Origin: Pachysolen tannophilus NRRL Y-2460
Lineage: Eukaryota > Ascomycota > Pichiomycetes > Alaninales > Pachysolenaceae
Assembly: GCA_001661245.1 (NCBI GenBank)
Contig: KV454011.1
Span: 1,204,724-1,268,723, forward strand
Direction of reading: 5' to 3'
DNA: 64,000 nucleotides
The notes under the pieces are model-generated. The model made no database searches. It saw nothing but the letters and a program-made list of their open reading frames with translations, and was not told the origin of the DNA. Shown in pieces: positions 1 through 9,800 of the stretch (positions are counted from its first letter, which is position 1; the number at the start of each line of letters is the position of its first letter). The translations under genes and the position numbers were made by a program.

Positions 1-559
1 GTAATTCAATCTCTTTATGAAAACAAAAAAAAAATTATTTAGAGGGTCCAAAACAACTAGAGAAAGCTCTTCCTGATTTGGGTTAGAAAAGTTAGTTTAT
101 TTCTCTTTTGTTTTCACATCGAGCCAAAACTATTTTTTTTTTTTCGGTACTAAAGAAAGTGTTTACAATGTTTATTTGGTTTGTTTACATTTTGCCTTTT
201 GAGGAATCTTTTTTTTTTTTTTCATCGACATGATGGGTACTAAATAAATAATACCAAAACTTAAAATGTCTTTTGTTGATTAAGTATTCAACAGATAGAT
301 ACGGCTAGAAACAGACAGCTTTCAAACGCAATTTTATATGAAAAACATATGTTATATAAAGAAAGAAAGAAATAAAAAAATAAAAAAAAAAAGAAATAAA
401 AAATAAAAATAACCTTCATCTAACCCATTCATTCAAGTAACTAAAATAAAATACAAATACAAAAGAAAAAAAAAAAAAAAAAAAAAAAATTTAACAAACA
501 ATGGAATAGAAAATCACGTATATATATACCCAACTTTATGGATTTCACGTCATTTTGAA
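1..559. other. Intergenic, no gene seen
   Basis: A/T-rich sequence with long A and T homopolymers, for example an A run near 464-489. It lies beyond the 3' end of the coiled-coil gene at 560-1666. No open frame, tRNA-like fold or conserved motif was recognised. Confidence 0.6.
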
Positions 560-1666
560 TTAATCGTTGTGCGTTGTAGTGTCATCACCTTTATCTTCTT
601 GTGTTGCCAATACTTGACTTGCCAACATGCCTAATGTATCTAACATATGATTATTACCATTACTATTTGAAGAAGATCTTGAAGAAGGAGAATCTCTTCC
701 TGAATTTAAAGTTCTACTCAATTGTGATTTTAAATCTTCAATTTCACGAAGTAATCTTAAATTTTTCATTTTCAGTATTTTTAATTTATTATATTTCAAT
801 TTTTTATAATGTTTAATCAATTTTAAATTTCTTTTGTTTAATTTTTCATTTTCTAAGATTAAACTACTCAAATTTATTTGAAAAGTTTCTAAATTTTTTA
901 ATAAAATTTGTTTTTCAATATTTTTTTGTTCTAGTATTGTCTTTATTTGAAATTTAAATAAATTTTTATTTAAATTTAAATTTAATAATGAAGATTTTGA
1001 ATGATTTAAAATTTCAACTAATTTTTTAATCATTTTAGAAGGATCTTGTTTATTATAATTTTCTTTTAAATCATTCTCATCTATTGATGATGTTTCATTT
1101 ATGAAAAATTTCGCTTTTTCAATTATCAGCTCAATTTCAGAAAGAATCTTTCCACTTTCATTATCAATTAAATTCAAATCATTTTCATTCGAACTATTCT
1201 CATTTTTTTGACCTTCTTGTATATTATTCGCTATTTTATCCTCACTAAATTTTGAATCTTCTCCTGCTTCCATTTTTTTCAAATTTGTTACTTGCTGACC
1301 ATCATTAGTAATATCTTCCACCCCCATTTTGTCCACCTCATTCTTAATCTTATTAATCTTATTCTTCTTATCATCACTAGTATCATCATTATCAACATCC
1401 CGGATTTTCCTCTTTTTCATACCATTGACCCCAAAACTCTTGCTAGACAATTCTTCCCCACCACCAGCACCAGCACCAGCACCCTCTTGAGATGATGATA
1501 AAGTAGAACTCGAACATTGAGATGAAACCTCAGTGCTAAGAACCTCTGATGATTTAGGTGAAAAAATAGTCAGTTGCTCTGAAGTTGTACATTGCTTATT
1601 AGATGAAGACAACACTTGTTCCAAGTTCAGCTTACCAACTAATTCCTGGGTCTGTAAAGTAGCCAT
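560..1666 (-). CDS. Unrecognised 368-aa lysine/asparagine-rich coiled-coil protein
   Basis: I do not recognise this protein. What can be seen: a Ser/Thr-rich N-terminal third with an Ala-Gly run (about residues 63-70), a basic patch KKRKIR near residue 85 that could be a nuclear localisation signal, an acidic/Asn-rich middle, and a Leu/Lys/Asn-rich segment at about 245-317 with heptad-like leucines that should form a coiled coil. A short hydrophobic motif, MLDTLGMLASQVLATQ, follows after a Ser-rich linker close to the C-terminus and looks like a docking helix. The start is the ATG at 1664-1666. A heat-shock-type element lies about 50 bp upstream. Coding character is supported by length and by the complexity of the C-terminal half. 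A chromatin or transcription-associated protein is possible, but that is a guess. Confidence 0.75.
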   Translation of the reverse strand: MATLQTQELVGKLNLEQVLSSSNKQCTTSEQLTIFSPKSSEVLSTEVSSQCSSSTLSSSQEGAGAGAGGGEELSSKSFGVNGMKKRKIRDVDNDDTSDDKKNKINKIKNEVDKMGVEDITNDGQQVTNLKKMEAGEDSKFSEDKIANNIQEGQKNENSSNENDLNLIDNESGKILSEIELIIEKAKFFINETSSIDENDLKENYNKQDPSKMIKKLVEILNHSKSSLLNLNLNKNLFKFQIKTILEQKNIEKQILLKNLETFQINLSSLILENEKLNKRNLKLIKHYKKLKYNKLKILKMKNLRLLREIEDLKSQLSRTLNSGRDSPSSRSSSNSNGNNHMLDTLGMLASQVLATQEDKGDDTTTHND

Positions 1667-1714
1667 CCCGCTTTCCTCCTAACGTTCACAAAAAGTACCC
1701 AAAAAAAGTTCCCT

Positions 1715-1733
1715 GAACGTTCCTGAACGTTTC
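1715..1733. promoter_or_regulatory. Heat-shock element (Hsf1-type)
   Basis: Reads GAA-cg-TTC-ct-GAA-cg-TTTC. This gives three contiguous, correctly phased inverted nGAAn units and a near-perfect fourth. It lies 49-67 bp upstream of the ATG of the minus-strand coiled-coil gene, with further TTC/GAA half-sites on both sides. The spacing matches the canonical Hsf1 trimer site; binding is inferred. Confidence 0.7.
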
Positions 1734-2474
1734 TAAAAGTTTCCAACTAATGTTCCTAAATCTTTAATTGGCAGCACTCACTCACACTTTCAAATACAAA
1801 AAGTTCAAATTAGTATTTGTTTTTATAAGTTTTCTTTTTTGTTTGGCGCATACTCAGGCCTAAAAGACGCGTAAAAGAAAAATATCAAAAAACAAAAAAA
1901 AAAAAAATTGCTAACAAAACTCAAAGTCGTGTTAAACACACTCAAATATCCAAATCGGGAACAATTTTTTGTTTTTCTTCTTTCTTCTGGAAGTCGTTCT
2001 CGAAACAAAACGACTGCCAAAAAAAACCCTTTTTTTCTCGTTTCCCTTTTTCTTACTGGAGAAAATCAATATACAACCAGGATTTATTAAAAATTTAGTA
2101 AATGTATCTGGGGAGAAGTAGAAGAAATATAGAACTAAATTTAAAATATTTAAAATAGATTTAGCACTTTATTATGGATTTGATTGTAAAATTAGAGAAC
2201 AAACTGTTTTAGTTTTTAAGTTCGTCGTTTTATTAATATTCCAGTGCTCATATTTACGCTGTGCATTACTATGGGCTTTGAAGTTTGTTTCAATTTCAAG
2301 GGCGCCCAAACTGTACTCTTGACTGTTTTGTAAGGCTTTTTGTTTTCTTTTTTAATGAATTCTGCGTAGATCTGAGCACTGGCTAATACGGCGAGATTTT
2401 ATTTTTCTCGTGGAAAAACCAACCACTTTGATTATATAGTAAGTATGTATACCTTTTTATATAATTGGTATTAA

Positions 2475-2518
2475 TTAAATTAAATTAAATTAAATTAAAT
2501 ATAATCAATCAATCAATC
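2475..2518. repeat. (TTAAA)n and (AATC)n microsatellites upstream of SUB2
   Basis: About five tandem TTAAA units (2475-2500) are followed by tetranucleotide AATC units (about 2504-2518). They end about 40 bp before the SUB2 ATG. Similar pentamers occur upstream of MCY1, the mucin gene, YHB1 and CHM7 in this window. Confidence 0.85.
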
Positions 2519-2558
2519 GATTTAATCGTGGTAATTATTGTTATAATTGATATTAGCC

Positions 2559-4627
2559 ATGTCACACGAAGGTGAAGAAGAACTTTTAGATTATTCCGAC
2601 TCGGAAGATGTTGCAGTTGCTCCATCAACAGCAACTGCTAATGAAGAGTTAAAAGATGGCAAAGATGAGTCGAATAAAAAAGGTTCATATATCGGTGTTC
2701 ATGCAACTAGTTTTAATGATTTCATGTTAAAAGCAGAATTATTAAGAGCGATTGCCGATTGTGGGTTTGAACATCCTTCAGAAGGTTAGTAATTTATAAA
2801 AAATGAAACATTTAATAAGATGAGAAGGAAGCAAAAAAAAAAAAAAAAAAAAAAAAAGAAAAACAATTAAAGCGAGATATTTTTTATTTGGTTATGGTAT
2901 GGATAATGGTTGAGAATCTATTATATATTATTTATCAACTCAACTTATCCTATCAGGAGATTGATGGTGCTATATGCATCTGCTCGAGGCAAAAGATTAT
3001 ATATATATAGTTGAACGCAAAGTTACAACCAATGTGATGTAGCTTGAGTTTGACTATATTTAATATTTCTCAATATAGTCTCACTTTCCTTCAAGCCAAC
3101 GCGAATGAGAAAACATAAAAACGTTAAAACATTTTTTTTAAAAATTAAAAAAAAAAAAAAAAAAAAAAAAGTTAGAGTTGAGTCTAATTCAACAATGTAA
3201 GAATTTTGATGTATTTTATTTAACAAAATACAATTTCCTTTTTTTCTTTCATAGATGAGATACTTATTATTCATTCCAAAACCAAAATATCTTCTTTAAT
3301 TGGAGCTCTTAAAAAGAAAGAAAGAAATAATCTTAAAAATCTTTTAATTTTTTTTTTTTTTTTTTTTTTTTTGCTTCCCAATCATAATCATCATCATATT
3401 TCAAAAGAAGAAAAAACTAACAAATCAAATTTTTTTTTAATTATTACAGTCCAACAAGTTTGTATTCCTCAGTCTTTAACAGGTACTGATGTCTTGTGTC
3501 AAGCTAAATCCGGTTTAGGTAAAACAGCTGTTTTCGTCTTGTCGACTTTAAACAGATTGGACCCAACACCAGGTGAAGTTTCCGTTGTTGTAATTTGTCA
3601 TACAAGGGAATTGGCTTACCAAATTCGTAATGAATATGCTAGATTTTCAAAATATATGCCAAATGTTATTACGGAAGTTTTCTATGGTGGTACTCCAATC
3701 AATAAAAATGTTGAAATTTTAAAGAACAAGGAAACTTGTCCTAATATCGTTGTTGCTACTCCAGGTAGATTAAATGCTTTGGTTAGAGAAAAACATATTA
3801 GACTTAATGAGGTTAAAACATTTGTCGTTGATGAATGTGATAAAGTTTTAGAATCAATTCGTAAGTGGAAACAAACATTATTTAATGATTATTTATTATT
3901 ATTATTATTCTTATTTTTGCCCATAAACTATTACTAACTTAAAACTTATTTATATTTAGATATGCGTTCTGATGTTCAAGAAATTTTCCGTGCTACACCA
4001 CATGAAAAACAAGTTATGATGTTTTCAGCAACTTTATCTCTGGAAATTAGACCTGTTTGTAGAAAATTCATGAAGTCACCTTTGGAATTATTCATTGATG
4101 ATGAATCGAAATTAACTTTACATGGTTTACAACAATATTATATTAAATTGGAAGAACGTGAAAAAAATGCAAAATTATCGGATTTATTAGATAATTTAGC
4201 ATTTAATCAAGTTATTATCTTTGTTAAATCTACTAGAAGATGTAATGAATTGAATAGATTACTTGCTAAATGTGGATTCCCAACAATTGCTGTTCATTCT
4301 GATTTACCTCAAGAAAAGAGAACAGAAAATTATAAATTGTTTAAAGATTTTAAATGTAGAATTTGTGTTGCCACAGATGTTTTTGGTAGAGGTATTGATG
4401 TTGAAAGAATCAACTTGGCTATTAATTACGATATGCCATCAGATGCTGATCAATATTTACATAGAGTTGGTAGAGCTGGTAGATTTGGTACAAAAGGTTT
4501 ATCCATTAGTTTTATCTCCAGTGAGGAAGATAATGAAGTTTTAGAAAAAATCCAATCTAGATTTGATGTTAAAGTTGCTGAATTCCCTGAAGAAGGTGTT
4601 GATGCTTCAACCTATATGCAAAGTTAA
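2559..4627 (+). CDS. SUB2: Sub2/UAP56 DEAD-box RNA helicase, three exons
   Basis: ATP-dependent RNA helicase of the spliceosome and the TREX mRNA-export complex. Exons are 2559-2784, 3450-3860 and 3960-4627, giving 434 aa (S. cerevisiae Sub2 is about 446). The N-terminus [16 protein letters not shown] is the family signature. The helicase motifs are present: the Walker [15 protein letters not shown]-like HTRELA, TPGRL, DECD (the UAP56-type DEAD variant), SAT, and HRVGRAGR near the C-terminus. Splicing joins GAA-G to TC-CAA (SE/VQQ) and ATT-C to AT-ATG, restoring the conserved frame; the latter gives His where homologs have Asp. The ATG at 2559 matches the family start. An in-frame CTG in the LSxEIRP motif may be read as serine. 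Intron retention at either site would stop translation early. Confidence 0.97.
2785..3449 (+). other. SUB2 intron 1 (665 bp)
   Basis: Donor GTTAGT at 2785, branch-site-like AACTAAC ending at 3421, acceptor CAG at 3447-3449. This is long for a yeast intron. It contains A25 (2833-2857), A24 (3147-3170) and T25 (3348-3372) tracts. No snoRNA boxes could be convincingly assembled. Reading into the intron meets a stop two codons after the exon. Confidence 0.93.
3861..3959 (+). other. SUB2 intron 2 (99 bp)
   Basis: Donor GTAAGT at 3861, canonical branch site TACTAAC near 3932-3938, acceptor TAG at 3957-3959. Removing it joins the DECD motif region to [13 protein letters not shown] as in all Sub2 homologs. 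Confidence 0.95.
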
Positions 4628-4784
4628 AACAAGAAACTTTGATCTAACTAAGTTTTCTCTCTTTTTTTTGTTGTTTTTTTTTGTGTATGTGGTTTCTTTT
4701 TTCTTTATCTTTCTTTTCTTTTTATCAACCCCATCCGTAAATCACCTTTCCTATGTTTAAATATTGTATAGTCAAAATTTAAAA

Positions 4785-4901
4785 TCATTTTCCAGTATTA
4801 TTGTTGTAAAAACTACAAACACGATCAATTATTTTGAAAACATTATCTATTTCTTTTCTTGGAATTAAAAACCATTCAATATGTATGTTGAAATTACCTT
4901 T

Positions 4902-4933
<32 letters not shown>

Positions 4934-5549
4934 CAATACATCCATTACAATGCACATTACCATGACCATATTTCTGTCTTAAAAGTTGATGTATCTTAGA
5001 TTCCACAATATTAGCATTTTGCAAGCATAAAAACCCTGATTGAGTATTTTCATAGTTTAAATATTGTTTTGATCCATTTAGTGACATTTTTTTGAAAAAA
5101 AATAATAATTTATCCATATCATTTGTAATAACCTCTTGTTTTGAGTTATACGGATTCACAAGAAGAAGCTGGTGCTTACATTGAAACTCCCATTGCTTCA
5201 ACCTCGTATGTACACTCTGCGTAGTATACCCAATCTTGATCAAGATATCATGCTTGGGATTGAAAACTTTCAACTTGTTATCATTATATTTCTGTATTTT
5301 CAACCAGGGTTCTTTTGTAGGCTTGACCAACAAGTGTTGTAGAGTATATACGTATATGCGTCCTGGAACTTTTATTGGAATCAACTTGGAGCCCAATAAA
5401 GATTTTTTAGGACTGCCAGTACTATTGCTGGTACCAGTAATGGTACTTGAATTTTGTTGGAACTGGTGGTACCGACAAAACCCACCTTCTTTCACATATA
5501 TCTTACACCGCTCACCTTTCTTCGTTATTCCCTTACACTGTTTCGACAT
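4785..5549 (-). CDS. Zinc-ribbon plus T5orf172 (GIY-YIG-like) domain protein
   Basis: 254 aa from the ATG at 5547-5549. An N-terminal C5-x9-C15-x9-C25-x2-H28 cluster within CKGITKKGERCK looks like a small zinc-binding element. From about residue 70 it resembles the T5orf172/DUF1766 family (S. pombe Mug113 is a member): a GIY-like IYVYTL strand, IKIGYTTQSVHTRLKQW with the family arginine, an ESKIH helix and a closing HIEWF segment. T5orf172 proteins belong to the GIY-YIG nuclease superfamily, but their substrates are mostly unknown. An Asn run (about residues 208-218) sits in a variable loop and is encoded by a GTT/TTG repeat. The gene is convergent with SUB2 (157 bp apart). The family call comes from motif recognition; nuclease activity is inference. 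Confidence 0.72.
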
Positions 5550-6861
5550 TTCAGCTTCAAGCCTTGAATCACCACCCACACCTCAACCCGCCAAAGAGTA
5601 CCGATTCAATTATATAAAACCCAATCTCCGCCGTTAAGAAAGAGAGAGAGAGAGAGAAAAAAAAAACCTCATCACTTACTTTCACTATTTACCTATTTCC
5701 TAAACGGTTGCACTTGGCACGCGCTCACACTACTGTTTTTTATCTTCAACTTTTCTTCACTTTTTTAAATATATCAAAGAAGAAGAAGAAGAAAAATAAT
5801 AGTAGTGTGCGCGGATCTCACTTTGCCGAAATAGGAACACCACAACCACGTTGAAATCCAGAACCAAAACCAGATCGAGAACCAGATTCCACGGCAAAAA
5901 GTACTCAAGCGAAAAAAAAGAAAAAAAGAAAAAGAAAAAAAGACAGGGTAACCTAAGACAAACCTTAAAGTCTAGAATAAATAAAGTTTGTTCTCGTTCG
6001 TGTCTGGGGCACGTAAAGTTTTTTTTTTGACGACCAAACTAACTTACATCATAATTAGTTTCCTAATCTAGTAATTGCCCCTGCGGGCCTGTAATTTGAA
6101 CTAGTGCGCGCATTGGTGGAAAAAAACTTATAAAAAAAAAAAGAGTATTTATTAAATTTATTAAAATGCAAAAAAAAATATAGAAAAAAAAAAGCGCCCC
6201 TAATCCACCTGCAGGGCACTCACCGCAAATCTGCATATGCCCCCTTTTCCTAGGCAACTACGTCAACAAAAATTGTAAACAAAAAAAAAAAATAAAAAAT
6301 TTGAATTTGAAACATCAAATTTTTCTAAGTTAAATTTCCCCCTTAATAAATAAATACTTCTAGACAAACAAACAAACACCTAAAAAGATTTGATATACCC
6401 TTGTTAGCAATTGATTGTTTTCTTTTTATTTATATTTTAATTTAATTTAATTTAATTTAATTTGATTTTCTTTTCTTTTGTTTTTTTTTGTTTGACAATC
6501 GAATTCACTCGTTCTAATATTCATTTTATTTATTTATTCATTCATTCATTCATTCATTGATATTTTAGTATCTGATACCGAATAGAATAGATATATTTTA
6601 CGAGTTGAGTTTTATTGAGTGATAATTTGCTAATTTGCTTCTACCGCCGCCGGTTGTTTATTGGAAAGATAAACTATCAACTAACTTGAGTCCTTCTTTA
6701 TTTTATTTTAAAAAAAAAAATTCGCTTTTTACGAATAACTATTTGCTTTTACTTGCTTTAAAATTTTGTGTGTGCTCTTTCATTTTATTGCAGTACCCGT
6801 GTTTATTCTTTCGTTGTTCAATATAGACATAATTGTTAAATAAATCTCATGGAATAAAGAA
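5550..6861. promoter_or_regulatory. Long divergent promoter with GC-rich patches upstream of the Msb2-like gene
   Basis: 1.3 kb between the T5orf172 gene and the mucin gene. Most is A/T-rich, with islands of higher G+C at about 5700-5900, 6070-6120 and 6190-6245. The islands include GCCCCTGCGGGC (6077-6088, a GCCC/GGGC inverted repeat) and GCGCCCCTA (6194-6202; the CCCCT core resembles an STRE/Mig1/Nrg1-type site). (TTTAA)n at 6436-6463 and (ATTC)n near 6537-6558 are microsatellites. Short frames here are not convincing genes. Confidence 0.5.
6849..6857 (+). promoter_or_regulatory. Two-codon upstream ORF of the mucin gene
   Basis: ATG GAA TAA ends 4 nt before the main ATG at 6862. If the transcript start lies upstream, ribosomes would meet this minimal frame first. 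The same short interval leaves little room for reinitiation, so it could dampen translation. Whether it is transcribed cannot be seen. Confidence 0.4.
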
Positions 6862-9800
6862 ATGTATACTCGACAATTATTCGGCAATATTTTTGTGGTA
6901 TTGTTTTTGCTATTTGCATTTTCGGATGCTTTGGCAATACCCACTTTGCTTACTGGAATTGGAGAGAATGATCAACAGCTGTCGTTGAATAAGATAAATG
7001 ATCAGTTAAGAAAAGTTGCTAGTGCTTTTAAGAAGAGAAGTAATAATTGGTTAGGAAATAAAAATTCTAATGAATATTATCAAAATTCAAATTCAACATT
7101 TTCTGTTACTTCAAGTTCAACAGGTGAAGATTCTACAGATTTTGCAACAGTGGATTTTTCCAGTATATTTGATGAGACATTTTTGTCTTCTTCTTCAAGT
7201 GAAGGGTCTTTGGAAACTGATGCCACAAGCATCGTTGATTCAAGTTCCTCAATTGCTGCTGTTTCCACTTCAAGTTCTTTGTCAACTTTTTCGTCAAGTT
7301 CAAGCTCCAGTTCTGTAACAGGGCCCTATTACCCAACAGAAACAGATTCTTCATCTTCATCTTCATCTTCTTCAACTGATGCGAGCAGCTCAAGTTCTGT
7401 TTCTATAACAGCAACGGCAACATCATCAACAGCAGTTTCAACAGCTGCAGATTCATCTAGTGCTAGTGTAACCTCTAGCGCTGATGACTCAGATACCAGT
7501 TCAGATTCTGCAGTTTCTTCAGATTCCTCTGCTACAGATTCTTCTACTACAGATTCTTCTACCACGGATTCTTCTGTCACTGATTCATCTGCCACAGATT
7601 CTTCTACTACTGATTCATCTGTCACTGATTCATCTGCTACTGATTCATCTGCTACTGTTTCATCTACCACAGATTCATCTACCACAGATTCATCTACCAC
7701 AGATTCATCTACCACAGATTCGTCTACCGATTATACTGCTTCATTGGACTCGTTATTGGCTTCAATCACTTCAACTTCTGGTTCAGTTTCCGCTACTTCA
7801 ACAACGTCATCTTATAGTGATGATGATTATGGTTCATATTCTGACTCGTATGAAACTTCTTCATCTTCAGCAACAACAACATCTGGGCTGCTGTCATCGT
7901 CCGGTGCAGTATTGAGTTCAACTGATGCTAATTCAACTGATGTTAGTTCAGCTGTTATTAGTTCAACTGATGCTAGTTCAACTGATATTAGTTCAATTGT
8001 TATTAGTTCAACTGACGCATCTTCAGCTGGCGCATATTCATCTGGCGTTAGTTCAAGTGACGTTAGTTCAGCTGACGTTAGTTCAACTGGTGTTAGTTCA
8101 GCTGACGCATCTTTAACTTTATCATTATCGTTAGCAACAGATTCAAGCTCAGTTGCAAGTAGCAGTTACACCAGTGATTTAACAAGTAGTTCAAGTGTTT
8201 TAAGCGATGATTATTCAATTTCTTTGATTTCTTCATTAGTAGCTTCAGAGACACTGGCAATTTCCTTGAGTATTGATCCTTTGAGTTCCACAGTTTCATC
8301 AGTTCCACTTGCTTACAGTACAGTCATTAGTACTTCTTCAAGTGCATCGGTTCCAGATTCATACTATCCGACAAGTAGCCTGGTATTATCAGTTAGTTCA
8401 GAAGAAGCTTCTTCAACATTATCATCTTCTACAGTTGCAGTGGAAAGTACTTCTTCTCCACTGGTTAGTGTTTCATCCCCAGTTTTAATTATTTCTTCTT
8501 ATTCGTCAGAGTCTGATACTGCTTCAGTATCAGCTTCTTTATTATTGGATTCTTCAAATACTCTCTCATCCATACCAACTTCAACAGATTCCAGTTCTGT
8601 TTATTCATCTCAAGTGCCAGATGTCATTTCATCCTCATATTTACCATCTGATACTGCTACTTCTATTGCTTCAATATCTGCAGGTTCGTCATTATCATTG
8701 TCAGCAGATTTAGAAAGCTCAAGTGAAGTTTCTAGTGCAGCCACTACCAGTGTATCACAACCTTTGAGTCCTGTTTCTGCTTCTGCTACATCTTCAATAT
8801 TATTGGAAACTTCAATCAGTGATTCTGAAAGTGCCACAAGTTATTCTGAGCTGACTGATTCGTTATCAGCATCACTATCATTATCATTATCTGATTCCCA
8901 AACTCTGTTGATATCGATTACCAGTGAAACTTCAGCCTCTCAAGGTGCTTCAGTTTATACTTCAGCTTCTACGGGACAGGAAAGTAGTGCTGTTGTTCCT
9001 TCAGAGACTTTAGCCAGTTCAGGAATTACTAGTACTGGTAGTTCAGTTGTTGTTACTTCATCATCTCTGTCGTCATCTAGTACTTCAAACTGGTTACCAA
9101 CTGAAATTATCACGGAAGGTGTACTGACATCGACTGCTAGTGGTAGCGTATCGGCAACTACTACTCTGCTGTCTACTACATTACCAAAGGCAATTGCACC
9201 AGCAGAAACTGAGGTTCCTTCATCTGATTTTAGTTTAATCACTATTGGTTTTAAACAAAGTTTAAATTATGCTTTTATCGTTGAGAACTCATTAGCACCT
9301 GCACAAATTTTTGAATATTTACCAAGTGTAGTATTATACCCATTTTCAAATACTAGTTATGACTCTTCAGTATTTGTTAAAGAATTAGTTCCATATACAG
9401 CTGCCGGTCTTGATTACATTATAACTGTTGCAGAAGTTTATTTCCCAACAAATTATATTGAAGAATTACAAAATTGTGTTGTCAACACTTCATCTAGTTT
9501 TTACAATAACCCAGATTCAACAGAGTATTCGTTAGCTTCTTTAGTTGATCCACAAGTTCCATTAACAGGTTTAGTGGATGAGACAAGCACAACATCAAGC
9601 ACAAGTGCCTCTTCATCTTCTACAAGTGATTCTGATGAATCAGATGATTCGGATGATGATAGTTTAGGGTCACTTGGTGTATCTTACTCTTCAAGTGGTG
9701 AAGGTACAAGTGATGGTGATGATAGCAACAGTTCTTCAAAGACTAAGAAAATAGTTGGTATTACTGTTGGTACAGTTGTTGGTTGTTCAATATACTTTGC

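Larger units (their letters stand above)
1667..2558. promoter_or_regulatory. Divergent promoter between the coiled-coil gene and SUB2
   Basis: A region of 892 bp separating two divergent starts. It holds a heat-shock element next to the left gene (1715-1733), one CTGCGTA motif (2362-2368), one CAAGGGCG (2297-2304), which is the reverse complement of a unit in the array at 29516-29736, and (TTAAA)n plus (AATC)n microsatellites just before SUB2 (2475-2518). The short open frames here are A/T-rich and unconvincing. Confidence 0.6.

Noticed and set aside
3023-3274. Minus-strand open frame of 83 codons inside SUB2 intron 1
   Set aside because: It is carried by homopolymer-encoded Phe/Lys runs, has no recognisable product and lies wholly within a well-supported intron.
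2900-3340. Possible snoRNA in the long SUB2 intron
   Set aside because: GATGA-like and CTGA-like words occur, but no properly spaced C/D pair with terminal stem or H/ACA hinge could be assembled by eye.
6063-6257. 64-codon minus-strand frame in the mucin promoter
   Set aside because: Its middle comes from A-runs and only the ends are G/C-rich; no recognisable product.
7080-9242. Several antisense and alternate-frame open frames across the mucin gene
   Set aside because: They are mirror images of Ser/Thr codon repeats (long Val/Glu/Asp or Leu/Gln runs) and carry no independent signal.
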